Positions 1 through 11,508 of a DNA stretch of 64,000 nt are shown here, piece after piece. The number at the start of each line of letters is the position of its first letter. The first letter of the stretch is position 1. Source of the stretch: Elymus sibiricus (taxonomy: Eukaryota > Streptophyta > Magnoliopsida > Poales > Poaceae); the NCBI GenBank assembly GCA_039707655.1, contig CM077667.1:416373409-416437408 (forward strand), read 5' to 3'. Position numbers and translations under genes: made by a program. Below the pieces are notes generated by a model that worked only from the letters and a program-made list of their open reading frames with translations, was not told where the DNA came from and searched no databases.

Positions 1-1609
1 TGCCAAAGGAGATTCATGGGCGCTTCAAGCCAAATCTTCAACCAAAGCCAGCTATGCCTTTCAAGAAGCGACCCAAATTCATCAAAGAAAATTTCTACGA
101 TGAGCATCACTTCTTCACAGGAGCAAATCCTTATGACTCTCAAAGGTCACGTCATAAGAGATTCTGGACGCCTACTCAGGCTAATTTCTACGCAGCTGTG
201 CTATTCCAGAAGGACAAGGTTTTCCAACATTATTCAATTCCTCATGCTGATATGGAAAATATCCCATGCTTCAATCCAGTACTTAGTGTTCTTCATGATG
301 CTGGGTTACTGCCCTTCTGTGTTGACATTTGTGATTGGAATGAAGAACGCATTCTTCAATTCTACGCCACTCTTCATATCTCTGGTGAAGCACAAGACAT
401 CAGCACTTGGATCCTTGACTGGATGACAGGAAACACTCATTTTACTGCGCCTGCCTCTGAATTGCTTCGGGTTGTCCCTGTCGATATTCCCTCAGCTGAA
501 GTCAGATGCCTATATGATGAACCTGAGCTTCCCAATCACCTCATGCAAGTTCTTATGAAGCCTTTGAAGCCTGGTCAAGCACCTAGAACAACTTTTCTGG
601 TGAAGGATTTACTGTCTGTGCCTCGCACAGTCTATCGCATTATGACCAAAACCTTCAGCCCTATCAAAGGCCACAACAATGAAGAAGAAGAGGTGGTTGG
701 AGTAATGAAGAATCTGCTCTTCAACATAATTCATGGCATTCCCATAAATCTTCATGATTTCTTCTTGAGGACATTGGCCAACATTGCACTGTCACCTTTT
801 GAACTGAAGCCTTATGCTCCATGGATCATGAAGTTCATCAGGGCGAGATCCTCAATGCCTTATGAAGCAGACTTCCAAAATCATTTCAGTTTTCTGCCAC
901 CAATTGAAGTCCTTAAGGACACATTTTCTTCAATGCATGGGAAAGGCAAAACTGTTATTGATGAAGGATCTCGACCACTAAATGGTCAATTTCGTGCTGC
1001 TGCCTCTTACTCAACAAATGATGACACTGCTTCTCAAGACTCTGTTGGCAGGGCCACAGCTCAAAGACCACAAGAAACTGCTCCAAGGGTGATGACTGAT
1101 CGTGAACTTCTCCTCAGTCTTCACCAAAAGGTGGATCGCAATCACAAGTGGGTCAAATGGCAGTTTGGTGCACTTCTTCGGGACATGACAGTCACTCACA
1201 ATGTGGTGAGAAAAACCATTACTACCTGCATGAAATCTTCGACCGCACTTGGGTTACCCTTGAACATCTCTATACTCCTGAAGAACTTGCGGAGATGGAA
1301 TTTCAGCGGGACTTCGACTGGTCAATTCCACCAAAGAAGAAGTGGAAGAAAGTTCAAGTTCCTCAGTTGGTGACAAGCTCATTTTCTTCATCGCGTAAGA
1401 CGGATGAAGCTGAGGACATTGACGACACGGCTGCAGGCCCTGCTCAACCAACCGACCCCGATAACGCTGGCGCTCCTCCACCTCGGAGCACAAACCAACC
1501 ATGTGTGTCTACCAAAGTCGATAACGAGTGTTGTGACAAAGTCCTTCCGTCTCGGAGCACAAACCAACCATGTGTGTCTACCCAAACTCTAGTGCGTCCG
1601 CTCGCTTAA
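1..1609 (+). pseudogene. Retrotransposon ORF3 remnant (putative plant transposon protein domain), frameshifted, 5' end outside window
   Basis: The reading frame is open from base 3, upstream of the methionine at 54, so the true start lies left of the window. It runs to about 1211, where a frameshift at a run of A (gagaaaaacc) moves it to another frame that ends with a stop at 1609. Residues such as CDWNEERILQFYATLHISG, and the later PPKKKWKK with a hydrophilic tail, match the downstream ORF of element A (3580-8511, opposite strand) segment by segment. A weaker match is the ORF in element B. In Sirevirus-like Copia elements this ORF follows pol, in the env-like position; databases label such proteins 'putative plant transposon protein'. 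Its function is unknown. No gag or pol of this copy is visible. It lies opposite to element A, whose LTR begins 20 bases after its stop, so it belongs to a different element copy. Confidence 0.75.
1482..1582 (+). repeat. 69-bp in-frame tandem duplication in ORF3 tail
   Basis: The 32-base segment at 1482-1513 (begins ctcggagcacaaacc) recurs at 1551-1582 with a period of 69 bases, exactly 23 codons, so the reading frame is kept and the peptide RSTNQPCVST appears twice. The intervening unit is partly diverged, so the duplication is not brand new. Confidence 0.85.
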
Positions 1610-1628
1610 AATTCAAAGGCATGGTAAC

Positions 1629-2946
1629 TGAAAGTGCTAGTTATCGACTAGAGAGGGGGGAGGGTGAATAGGCGATTTTTATGAAAGTCTTCGAAACAAT
1701 GAATGTATTCGAATAGTGCGGAAACGTAAACAAGATCAGGTAGGGATACAATCAAGAATCTAATCTAGGCATGCATCATAGTGAAGACATACAAACATGT
1801 TAAGCTTTAACATCATGCACAATAAGATGAGTCGAAGATAAACTTAGATAGTACGAAGATAAACAGCAGGCATGAATGTCTTCACGACAAGTCTTCAGTG
1901 ATGAACAGGGAAAGGCTTCACGATACAGAACAGGAATGTAAAGATGTGAAGGATAGAACCAGTAGCTTGACGAAGACACAGTATTTGTTGGACCAGTTCC
2001 AGTTGCTGTGACAACTGTACGTCTGGTTAGGGAGGCTGAGATTGAACTCAGAAGACCTCGTCTTCACCTTATTCCCCTTGAGCCGAAGTCACTTAGACAG
2101 CGCCCAATCACTCTGGTAAGTCTTCAGGGGAGACTTCCGAAACCCATACAAACTTGGTCACCCGGTGATCCACAATGACTCTTGGATTGCTCTAGACCCA
2201 GACGCCTAACCGTCTGGAAGATCACAGTCTTCAAGTGTAATAAGTCTTCAGCTCTCTCAGAACAGAATGACTTCGGTGATGCTCAAACACTCTAGCTCTA
2301 GGTGTTTAGGTGTATCCTCGCAGGATGTGTCTCTCTCAATGTCTTCAAGGTGGGTTGCTCCAAAACGACAACAGCCGTATCTCTCTCTGAGCAGCCACCT
2401 TCTTATGGTGGAGGGGTGGGCTATTTATAGCCAGCGGGCAACCCGACCTGATATGATCGAAATGACCCTGGGTCAATGCCCAACCGACACGTGTCACAAC
2501 GGTCGGATTTCAAACACACGCGGCAGCTTTACTTGGGCTACAAGTAAAGCTGACTCAACCAACTCTGGAAGAGATTTCCTCTCATTGTCTTCGCTCGAAG
2601 ACATAGGTATGGGTTGAGCATCACGTCAGCATCTGACTTCGATCACATCGACCCCACTTAACAGTACGGTAGTTCCTCTGACTCAGGAAAGAAGAAACAA
2701 AACTACCAAAAGACTTTGTCTTCGCATTTCATTGTCTTCAAGCAAATGTCTTCGCATACCACCAATGGCTTCAGCCGTCATCAATGTCTTTGGACATTTT
2801 TGAGGGTCGTCTTCGACGGCTAAATCGAAACTCCAGGGACTTCTATCTGCGTTAACCTGTGAACTCTCACAAACACATTAGTCCCTCAACCACGTTTGTC
2901 TTCAATACTCCAAAACCAAACAAGGGCGGCACTATATGCACTTGCA
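1629..2946 (-). repeat. 3' LTR of element A
   Basis: On the minus strand this complete 1318-base LTR begins TGCAAGTGCATATAG at 2946 and ends GCACTTTCA at 1629. The polypurine tract abuts it at 2947. It carries a TATA-like TATAAATAG (2429-2421) and, about 60 bases upstream of that, the 10-base palindrome GACACGTGTC (2486-2495) with a G-box core. The terminal 165 bases (2782-2946) are absent from the other LTR. Confidence 0.9.
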
Positions 2947-3417
2947 ATCTCCCCCTTTTTGGTGATTGATGACAAACTGGTTGAAGTTTTCAACGGGGAT
3001 AAAAATATGTGAAGATAAGGTTTTGAAGATTTTGATTGCAAGATATAGAGAGCTCCCCCTGAAGATGTGCATACGATGATTTTGTTGGAATGCAAGTGCA
3101 CATGGCAGGTTGAGGTTTGTGGAGATCTCCCCCTATATCTTGTAATCTAATCACTATGCATTTAACAGATATGTCGAAGATAATGAAATGCACAATGATA
3201 AATGGGCGTCTGCAGAATGACTTCGGGCGCATAAAATAACTTGAAGAGCACCAAAGAGTACGGTAGAAATAAAGTGCAGACGTCCATCAGGACTTAAGTT
3301 TTACAACCCAAAACGGCAAATGTTCAGAAACGAGAGTTGTAAACTTAGCAAAAAATATCACCCAGCCCTTATTAGTAGACCCGCTTGAAGACTATCATCC
3401 AATGCTTCTCCCCCTTT
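2947..3417 (-). other. Polypurine tract array of element A
   Basis: The primary tract (2948-2960, minus-strand AAAAAGGGGGAGA) directly abuts the 3' LTR and would prime plus-strand synthesis. Three further AGGGGGAG tracts follow at 3052-3060, 3126-3134 and 3407-3417. The spacing and the sequence between the first tracts resemble the matching region of element B (27071-27559). Multiple polypurine tracts are a known Sirevirus trait. Confidence 0.75.
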
Positions 3418-3579
3418 GTCATCGAATGACCAAAAAGGGACGAAGACATGGAAGAACTAAACGTTCCCAACAGGTGTCGATGAAGACGGTGCAGCAGGGT
3501 CGCGGGGAGCTGGTGCAGAGGAGCCTGGTGCAGTGTCGCGACGCCGAGTCGATGGAGGCAGAGAGGTGGCATCATCAGC

Positions 3580-3748
3580 TTAATCTGCGAGCCTGACGTT
3601 GGCGGAGGGAGCTGAAGATGAGAAATCACTGTCTTCAAGGGATGGGGTCTTGCGCCATTTTTCCGCACTGGGAGGTGCTGCACCAAATCTGTAGCGGGGG
3701 TGAAAGCCATCTTCTCGAAGCTCATCTTCAGGAGCCAGCATAGTGAGA
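3580..3748 (-). pseudogene. C-terminal end of element A ORF3, cut off by solo LTR
   Basis: On the minus strand this piece continues in frame from the part of ORF3 that ends at 5294 once the solo LTR and one copy of its duplication are discounted. It ends at a TAA at 3580-3582. It encodes a proline- and serine-rich tail that lines up with the tail of the ORF3 copy at 1-1609, including the aromatic-proline-lysine stretch. The match in reading frame across the insertion supports the insertion boundaries independently of the LTR ends. Confidence 0.75.
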
Positions 3749-5293
3749 GTCCTTGTAAGTGCATCTAGTGCCCCTTAGTGATTTTGGTGTATTGAAGACT
3801 TATAGGTTAAGAGACTAATATGTTTGTGAGTGTACACAGGCTCTATAAGTCGATGAGGAGTTTGGTGTATTCGAAGAATATCGACCCCTAAAAATGAATG
3901 TCTTCATCTGAAGACTTTGCTGAAGACTTTGATATTAAAGAAGACGGTGTGACCTTGAAGACATTAACGAGGAATATGAAGCATGAAGAATTTAGTTTTT
4001 ATTGTTTCTTTTCTTTTCTTGAGTCATAGGAAACTCCGTACTGTTAAAGGGGGTCGAGGTAAAACTAAGGAAAATTTCCAACTGATGCTCAACTCAAAAG
4101 CCTCAACATAACCCAATCCTTCGAGTGAAGCCTTTGGAAAGCTCTTGAAGTTCAGTCAAGTTCTTCAGAGACAGAGACATTGTTCTTCTGGTCTCTGAGG
4201 AAATTGGTCTGACTGAGGAGTTAGGATTTCGCCAGTGCGAATTGCCTACAAGTGAGGAATATGATAAGCCCTGAGGAATTTGACAGTTCAAATTCCGACT
4301 GTTGTTGTGCTTTGCGCCAGCTGTCCAGATATTCTATCCACCTAACGGTCATATCATTGGGGGGGATTTATGTATTATCATGTCGGGATGCACCTTGGCT
4401 ATAAATAGCCCCCCCCCCCCCCCACAACCACTAGCTGGTTGTCTGCTCTGAGAGAGAACTTGACACTTGCCATTTGAGAGCATCCCATTTCCTCGAGAAC
4501 TTTGAGCGAAAATCATCAGTGAGGAAAAACTCCAAAACCAAACCACCAACCCAAAGTGATTGAGCATCACTGAAGAAATTGTTCCTGAGTGGAACCGACG
4601 CTCGTTACCTTTGAAGACTGTGTATATTCCAGACGGTTAGGCGTCATGGTCTAGTGCATCCTGCAGTCAATTGGGGATCGCCGGGTGACCGTGGTCTAGA
4701 GCATCCAGCAGTAAATTGTGGATTGCTGGGTGACCAGTTTGTGAGGGTTTTGGAAGTCTACCCTGAAGACTTACCACGAGTGTTGGGCAAGGTCTGTGTG
4801 ACCTTAGCTCAAGGAGAATACGGTAAGGACTGTGTGTCCTGGGACTATGTGTCTTCTGGTTTAAATACCAGGCCGCTCCGAACCAGACGTACATCTGTCA
4901 CAGCAGTTGGAACTGGGTTATCAAATCACTGTCTTCATCGAGCCTCTGGTTCTATTTCCTCAACCCTTTCATTTCCTCGTATATCTGTTGATGAAATTGA
5001 TCGGTACTGTTTGAAGAATTTGGCTGAAGACTTTCTCAATTTCCTCACCCCAAATTCTTCAGTCACCGTATCGTCTGCCTTCTTATCCTGTTCACGCTAC
5101 TCATGCTTTGTGTATGTTTTATTTCATCATGATGACTATGCTACTGCTATGTTTCACATGCACTTGAGTACTTATTCCGCTGCAAGTAGTTTGTCACTTA
5201 GCAAATTCCTCAACTAGTATTTCCTCAAGTGACGAATTTGTAAAAATCGCCTATTCACCCCCCCTCTAGTCGATATAATGCACTTTCAGTCCT
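3749..5293 (+). mobile_element. Solo LTR, Sirevirus-like, with GTCCT target-site duplication
   Basis: An LTR of 1535 bases (3754-5288) begins TGTAAGTGCATCTAGTG and ends ATGCACTTTCA. It is flanked by perfect 5-base direct repeats GTCCT at 3749-3753 and 5289-5293. It has a TATA box, TATAAATAG (4400-4408), followed by a 15-base C run (4409-4423). Its ends resemble the LTR of element A (the CTCTAGTCGA block near the terminus), so it belongs to a related family. A lone LTR with intact duplications is the usual product of LTR-LTR recombination after insertion. It lies in the opposite orientation to element A and disrupts its ORF3. Confidence 0.93.
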
Positions 5294-7260
5294 CCATGAG
5301 CGGCGACTAGTTTCATAAGCCACAAAGGCATTTTGGGTGGCGAGGTTGCGAACATGATTGATATCTTGCATCATGGCATGCATCTGGCGCCGAGTCCATT
5401 CATGGTGCTTGTCTTGCCTTTGAATCAGTGAAACAAGAAGTTCACGATCAGTGAGTGCACGCTCTCTCCTTGGCAGGCGTTGACGAGGCAGAGTGCTAGC
5501 AGTGGCTTCGATGTTGGTAGCACCGGATCTTGGCTGTCGAAATGCACCAATAAGTCTTGCTCTTGATGGATCGGAAGGAATGTGAAGACCTTCAACATCA
5601 GCAGTGCCACTAGTGCCTTCGACAATAGGATTCTTGCTCTTGGATGGATAAATATCTGCTAGCACAACTTCAATATCTGGAAGATAAACGCCATGGTTGC
5701 GAGCAGAAGGAAGAAACCTGGTGTTGGTTTTGTACTTGATGAAGCGCATGATCCAGTGAGCATATATCTTTGGCTCAAGAACATTGAAACCATTGGCAGC
5801 AAGGTTGCGAAGAAATAAGTCTTGAAGATTGAGCCTAATGCCATATACAATGTTGTAGAGCAATGTCTTCAGAGGCCCTTCAATCTTGCGAGATGAGTTG
5901 TGCCCTTTAATCGGCCAGATAGTGTGCCGAAGAATGTGATAGATAGTCCTGGGCAAGTACTGAAGATCATCCACAAAGAAGGAAGTGGGCAATTCTGCAT
6001 CTCTGGCCAAAGGCTTCATCATAGTTAGCATTTCAGTCATGTTGGGTTCTCGCATTTGGAAGAGGCTTCGAGTGGCAATCTCATAGGTTTCAGAGTGAGG
6101 ATCCAACTCTTCACCAGAGGCAGCAAGTGGTGTTGCAGGAAAGAAATCTAGTGGTGAAGCAGTAATATGCTCATCCCTTATCATAAACTCCAGCTGCCAT
6201 GTGGTCAAGTCACGACCGAAGCCAGAGATGTGGAGAGTTGCGTAGAACTGGAGGATGAGCTCTTCATTCCAGTCTTGGTGGTGCAACCAGACGAGGCCAT
6301 CTGATAGGAACCATCTCTCCTTCCCTATTGCGAGCCATCACATTGTTGTCCTCATTGTCTTCAGTTGATGGCGTGGCAGGAACAGGAGGTTCATCTAGGG
6401 AGGGGGCATTGGCATCGCCCATAGTGGCATCGGCAGCAATGTCTTCGGCTGCCGTATTGTCTGTTGCAGGTTGACTTGGAGGTACATCTTCAATCATCAA
6501 CACTCCTTCGACTGGTGCAGTCGGTGAAACTCGTACTTCGTCTTCGGGAATAGGAGACATGAGAGCGCGAGGGCCTCGACGAAGACGTTTGAGTGGGGAA
6601 GTGCGAGTGGTGGCGTCAATCTCCTCTGGAGCAAATGGATTCTGGTGAGACACACACTGGTGGGAAGAAGGGTGGTGATGGTGTACCGGGTTCAGCTTCA
6701 GTAATTTCTGGCCGGTGGGGAGTCCCAATTTCCACAAAGTCACTTGTTGGCTGTGGGGAGGAGTCCATTGGCGCGTCCACCTGTGGAACATGTTCTGGCT
6801 CAACATTGGCTTCAGGACCAATGTCGTCATGAGCAAAGTCTTCAGCTGCTGCAGTGTCTTCAGCAGCTGGGGTATCTTCTGGATTCTAAGTCTCTGTGGA
6901 AGCAGACTCATACAGAACAACTCTTCTTTCTAAGTTCTCTGAGGCGGGAGGAGCCACAGAGATTGGCTTGATGACCAGAATCTCTAGTTGAGGAGCGGGA
7001 GTTGATGACGGAGCAGTAGGGGGAACTGGTGTTGTGTCTTGTGCTGGCTCTGAAGACTTTGATTTTCTTGTCTTCAACCTCTTCGGAGGTTGGGCTTCAG
7101 AGGCAGCTGCCTTGCGCTTCTTGGCTTCGGCTTCAGCTTTCTTGGTCTTCTTGCTATCAGCAGCAGAGGAAGACGGAGGTGCATGAGGACTGGAGAAGCC
7201 AGCAAGAAATTCAATGCCACGGCGCACAGATGTTGTAGGAGAAGGCACATTCGAAGACAT
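5294..7260 (-). pseudogene. Element A ORF3, central part, frameshifted with internal deletion
   Basis: Minus-strand coding pieces at 6886-7260, 6264-6920 and 5255-6286 form one disrupted ORF. The first is lysine/alanine rich (KKTKKAEAEAKKRKAAA), basic and low complexity. The second has an acidic and proline-rich tract. The third contains the conserved DWNEELILQFYATLHISG block shared with the 1-1609 copy, then LPRTIYHILRHTIWPIKGHN and a region ending near the solo LTR at 5294. Relative to the 1-1609 copy, about 90 residues before the DWNEE block are missing near 6290, probably an internal deletion. The frames do not connect without at least two shifts. Role unknown. Confidence 0.7.
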
Positions 7261-7305
7261 CGAAGCTTGCCTGGAGCATGCAATGACTTCGGGAGCAAGT
7301 GCGGG

Positions 7306-8511
7306 CTAGCCAAGTGCTTTTCTCTTCGGCATGTCATTGTGAGCCTGGACCATGATAGCAGTCTTTCTCTTGAGGCGCGCAAGGGCTCCCTTGACAGCTT
7401 CACATCGCTTCTCAAAGGCAGCCTTGAGATCTGTCATCATCAGCTGATATCCCTTGATCTGCTCGGCGGTGAGTCTGTGCACATTTTGCTTGAAGAGCTC
7501 CTTTTCATGGCTGATCTTGGCCTTCATTTGCTTGGCCTTCTGAGCCACAGTCAGTTCCTCGTTCACAAGACCTTGGAACGTGACACTCAGGCCAATTGGG
7601 AGCTGAAGTGCATCAATGCGGAGAGAGGGATCGGCGAACCATTCATCAATGAAGTGTTCAAAGATGACAGGATCAAACAGAGGTAAGTCTTCAAGTCTTT
7701 TGGCTTCCTCTTCTTTCTGCTGGATGAGCCTAGCTAAGGCTTCATCGTCGAACTCATCGTCAGACAGTTCAATCATATTTGATGCGTCCATTAGTGACAG
7801 AGTAGGCTTCGGACCTCTGGATGCAACAGCTTTCCTTTTCATACGCCTATGAAGGCAATCTTCTTCCTCAGGCTCTTCTGGATTATCAGTGGGAGAGCGC
7901 GAAGCCTGAGGTGAGTGGACAGATGGCTTGGGAGGCTTTGAAGCCTTAGGCTTTGAAGCTTTTGACTTCTTTAGAGGCTTCGGCCTTGGGGCTGGTGGAC
8001 GCTCTTCATCATCATCATCCGAGTCAGACTGTGTAGGATCTGGGCAGCCAAGAATGCTCGATGGATGAGGATTGCTGGGCATTGGGGGCCTGAGCATGCA
8101 CGGATAAAATCCCATGTTGATGGCTTCTGCCTTAGTCTTCAGATGAAGATTTCTGTTAATGATGTCCGTCCATGGTGCCTTTTCAGCACACTTCTCAGCA
8201 TATTCCTTGGTGACAAAATGGTAGTTGAACCACTCCACACTCCAATATCTTCGAATCCATTGGATTCGATTCTTGCGCTGTGCATATGTTTCCTCCTCAT
8301 CTGACTTGTATTGCTCATAGAGTGCTGGAGGAAGATCTTTAGTTGTATTCTTGCGTCTTTGCTTCCCTCCCTTCTTGACTGGATTGTTATCATCCATTGG
8401 CTTCACATGTGTACGCAAGTATGAGCATGCACCGGAGGATTCTAGATGAATCTGCGAGTAGTCTGCAAATGAATTCAGACTATGAGATCCAAGCGATTCT
8501 GCTGCGGACAT
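7306..8511 (-). CDS. Element A ORF3, N-terminal part (401 residues, function unknown)
   Basis: This open frame on the minus strand starts at 8511 and stops at 7306. It begins MSAAESLGSHSLNS and contains an aromatic-rich stretch (RRYWSVEWFNYHFVTKEYAEKC, residues ~87-108), an acidic run followed by a lysine/proline tract that resembles a nuclear-targeting region, and a C-terminal helical segment that may form a coiled coil. No membrane segment is evident, so an envelope role is not supported by this part. It follows a GC-rich leader and a predicted intron whose acceptor is four bases upstream of the ATG. It may be a separate unit or the N-terminus of the longer, now broken, ORF3 running to 3580. 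Confidence 0.65.
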   Translation of the reverse strand: MSAAESLGSHSLNSFADYSQIHLESSGACSYLRTHVKPMDDNNPVKKGGKQRRKNTTKDLPPALYEQYKSDEEETYAQRKNRIQWIRRYWSVEWFNYHFVTKEYAEKCAEKAPWTDIINRNLHLKTKAEAINMGFYPCMLRPPMPSNPHPSSILGCPDPTQSDSDDDDEERPPAPRPKPLKKSKASKPKASKPPKPSVHSPQASRSPTDNPEEPEEEDCLHRRMKRKAVASRGPKPTLSLMDASNMIELSDDEFDDEALARLIQQKEEEAKRLEDLPLFDPVIFEHFIDEWFADPSLRIDALQLPIGLSVTFQGLVNEELTVAQKAKQMKAKISHEKELFKQNVHRLTAEQIKGYQLMMTDLKAAFEKRCEAVKGALARLKRKTAIMVQAHNDMPKRKALG

Positions 8512-9230
8512 GTTCCTGTGAAAGAGTTAGAGACGCGAGGGGAGAGGAGAGGTCATATGCATTCTCAGAAGATTTGGAAGATAGCACTGTGTTTAGAAGA
8601 CATTGACCTTTTACCGAAGACATTCACTTTTATAGCTTATATGGTGATTTCAGATTTGTACAAGTCCAAGGAATCGTACAAGTGAGGAATCAAACCAAAC
8701 TTCAGACCAAAAGTGAAAGTATTTGGCAAAATAGAGATCTAGCTCTATATGCGGTTGAGTGGAAAGTGAAGAAACAACAACCGACTATTTTCAGTAGAAA
8801 TTTCAGATCAAACATGCGGTAAAAAATAGATTTTTATTTACCGTAGGGAACAATGCGACGAACAGCTCGACGAGGCGGGGAAGCCAAGCGGTTCGATCTG
8901 CCTCACCCTAACTTGGTGGAGGCAGACAGCTACGGCGGCGGCGAGCGGAGGATGAACGCGGCCGGCGTGAGTACGTTGTCGGAGAAGGCGTGGCAGCTAA
9001 GCACTTCGTCTCCGGCGGCGATGGAATACAACGACGGCGCTAGGGTTTTGAGCACGTGGGTGGCGGAGGAAGGGGAAAGTAATAATGGAAGGGGGTTAAC
9101 TTGTACTTATAGGGTGTGGAAACTTCCGAACAAGTTGGACGGATATGCCCCTGACTCCTCGGTTTATGTGAATACGTGGCATACATGCAACCCACCTGAC
9201 AACCCACTACCATAATCGAAGCGGCGGCGC
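8512..9230 (-). other. GC-rich leader and predicted intron upstream of ORF3
   Basis: On the minus strand 9230-8842 is GC-rich and resembles a plant 5' untranslated exon. It is followed by an AT-rich stretch starting with a donor-like ACG|GTAAAT (GT at 8841-8840) and ending with a pyrimidine tract and acceptor TTTCACAG| (AG at 8517-8516), then GAAC and the ORF3 ATG. The predicted intron is 326 bases. A TATAAAA (8634-8628) inside it is an alternative core promoter. Splicing is inferred, not shown. Confidence 0.5.
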
Positions 9231-9807
9231 GGGAGTTGTTGCAAATAATGCGGAGACAGTTGAGATTTGAGAATTAAATATGTGGTTGATTTGTCTTCAA
9301 CTGTCAAGGACACAGAGAAGACAGTCAACACGTGTCAATATAGAATGCATATGACTGGATTAGAACAGACTTGGACGAGGAAGAATAGAAGAGAATGTCG
9401 GGTCCGATCAAATTTGCCTAGGAAAAAGTTGAAGACAAAGCTATAGGACAAATGCTGTATAGGACAAAGCTCCAATCCAAATGTAGATCTGCAAATAGTT
9501 TTTAACTGTAACACATATAAACTTTGTTCCGAAGACATTCAACTCTCGAAGACATGTGAGGAAGTTGAGATAAAAAGCAATTAGATGAAAAGAAGTAATG
9601 TCTTCGAGTTTGGTTGGTGGCGTTACCTACCGTATAAGAATGTTTGACTCAGACACGGCGCACAATTATCGTGGCGCTCTGAAGTCATATTCTTCGTTAA
9701 TGTATTCACACTCAGATTGTAAGTCTTCATGAATTGAAGACATACTTTACATCGTGTGTTGTGCATCAAAGTCATCAACATGCATAAGCGTTAGGATGTA
9801 TTCCCAT
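9231..9807. other. Untranslated gap of element A between RNase H and ORF3 leader
   Basis: About 580 bases of moderately AT-rich sequence lie between the pol stop at 9808 and the GC-rich leader. It contains several gaagac/gtcttc motifs, which occur throughout this element. No coding signal was recognised. Confidence 0.5.
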
Positions 9808-10219
9808 TCAAAGGACATTTGAGGATTCTAAGATATTTAGCTCACACCGCAACTTGCAAAACCTCTTCTCATCCAAAGGCTTTGTGAAGATATCTGCCAG
9901 TTGATCTTCAGTGTCAGCATGCTTGATATTGATGTCGCCCTTCATCACGTGATCCCGAAGAAAATGATGGCGTATCTGAATGTGCTTTGTCTTCGAATGT
10001 TGTACGGGGTTGTGGGAGATCTTGATTGCACTCTCATTGTCGCAGTAGAGAGGTACATGCTTCAAGTTGATGCCGTAGTCCTTGAGTGTTTGCTTCATCC
10101 AGAGAAGCTAAGTGCAGCATGCGCCAGCAGCAATGTATTCGGCTTCGGCAGTGAAGAGTGAAACACAGTTTTGCTTCTTCGAAGACCAACACACTAGAGA
10201 TCATCCCAGAAAGTGACAA
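9808..10219 (-). pseudogene. Copia RNase H domain (C-terminus of pol), element A
   Basis: The frame at 9808-10098 carries YCDNESAIKISHNPVQHSKTKHI and LADIFTKPL, the typical end of a Copia RNase H that degrades RNA in the RNA-DNA hybrid. The upstream part lies in another frame (10034-10219), so there is a break between it and the RT frame that ends at 10201. The final stop at 9808 is the natural pol end. Confidence 0.85.
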
Positions 10220-11445
10220 GTGCCTGATGTAGACTTGCGATCAACTCTGTCGCCAGCGAAGTCAGAATCTGAATAGCCAATCAGCTCAAACTTCGAACCC
10301 TTTGGATACCATAATCCTAGTGTTGGGGTGTGAGCCAGATATCTAAGTATTCGCTTCACAGCAAGGTGATGCGACTCCTTTGGTGCCGCTTGAAATCGGG
10401 CGCGCATGCAAACGCTAAGCATTATATCTGGCCTAGATGCACATAAGTACAACAAAGATCCAATCATAGAGCGATATACCTTCTGATCGAAATCTTTACC
10501 ATTTTCGTCAGTGCAGAGGTGTCCCTTTGTAGGCATTGGCGTCTTGTAACCTTTGGCTTCGTTCATGACAAATTTCTTGAGGCAGTCCTTGAGGTACTTC
10601 TCCTGGGATATGAAGATGCCATTTGGTTGTTGTCGAATTTGAAGCCCTAGGAAGAATTTTAGTTCTCCCATCATCGACATTTGATATTTTTCTTGCATCA
10701 TATAAGCAAACTCATCACTGTATTTGTTGTTAGTACAGCCGAAGATAATGTCGTCCACATATATTTGGCATACAAACAGTTCATCATCATAGGATTTAGT
10801 GAAGAGAGTGGGATCGAGTGAACCAGGTTTGAAGCCTTTCTTCTTGAGGAATTCCTTGAGTGTGTCATACCAAGCTCTTGGTGCTTGCTTGAGGCCATAG
10901 AGTGCCTTGTTGAGCTTGAAGACTTTGTCAGGATGCTTTGGATCTTCAAACTCTGGTGGTTGAGCAACATATACTTCTTCCTCAATCTTACCATTGAGGA
11001 ATGCACTTTTGACATCCATTTGGTATAAGTGTATGTCATGATGGTTAGCATAAGCCAGCAATATTCGAATGGCTTCGAGTCTAGCGACAGGTGCAAAGGT
11101 TTCACCAAAGTCAATACCCTCAACCTGTGTGTAACCTTGGGCCACAAGTCTGGCCTTGTTTCTGACGACTTGACCGGACTCATCTTGCTTGTTGCGGAAG
11201 ATCCACTTGGTACCGATGATGTTGTGCTTCCTTGGATCAGGACACTTTATGAGCTCCCACACATTGCTCAGCTCGAACTGGTGAAGCTCTTCCTGCATGG
11301 CTTGAATCCATTCCGGTTCCTTGAAAGCTTCATCTACTTTGGTGGGTTCTGTGATAGATACAAAAGCAAAGTGCCCACAAAAGTTAGCCAATTGAGTAGC
11401 TCTTGAGCGAGTAAGTGGACCTGGTGCATTTATGCTGTCAAGCAT
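10201..11445 (-). CDS. Copia reverse transcriptase domain, element A
   Basis: The 414-residue open frame contains the Copia RT signature: [26 protein letters not shown], then [11 protein letters not shown], then the catalytic YVDDIIFG, and the downstream [16 protein letters not shown] and YSDSDFAGD leading into RNase H. The protein copies element RNA into DNA in cytoplasmic particles. It is uninterrupted within this span but is separated from integrase by stops near 11500-11885, so it is not part of an intact polyprotein. Confidence 0.93.
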   Translation of the reverse strand: MLDSINAPGPLTRSRATQLANFCGHFAFVSITEPTKVDEAFKEPEWIQAMQEELHQFELSNVWELIKCPDPRKHNIIGTKWIFRNKQDESGQVVRNKARLVAQGYTQVEGIDFGETFAPVARLEAIRILLAYANHHDIHLYQMDVKSAFLNGKIEEEVYVAQPPEFEDPKHPDKVFKLNKALYGLKQAPRAWYDTLKEFLKKKGFKPGSLDPTLFTKSYDDELFVCQIYVDDIIFGCTNNKYSDEFAYMMQEKYQMSMMGELKFFLGLQIRQQPNGIFISQEKYLKDCLKKFVMNEAKGYKTPMPTKGHLCTDENGKDFDQKVYRSMIGSLLYLCASRPDIMLSVCMRARFQAAPKESHHLAVKRILRYLAHTPTLGLWYPKGSKFELIGYSDSDFAGDRVDRKSTSGTCHFLG

Positions 11446-11508
11446 TCTCTCAATTTGGACTTCATTTTCTACACGTGGATGAGCAGGACGAAGACTTTGT
11501 TCGGGCTG

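Noticed and set aside
4409..4423. Long C runs here and at 25127, 53751, 60779 and 61909 as features
   Set aside because: They are simple homopolymers, and prone to sequencing length error.
8628..8634. TATAAAA as a dedicated ORF3 promoter
   Set aside because: It lies inside the predicted intron, so it is only an alternative to the splice model; no further promoter evidence.
8853..9215. 120-residue open frame on the + strand
   Set aside because: It lies opposite to element A and across its GC-rich leader; no protein is recognised, so it is most likely a by-product of base composition.
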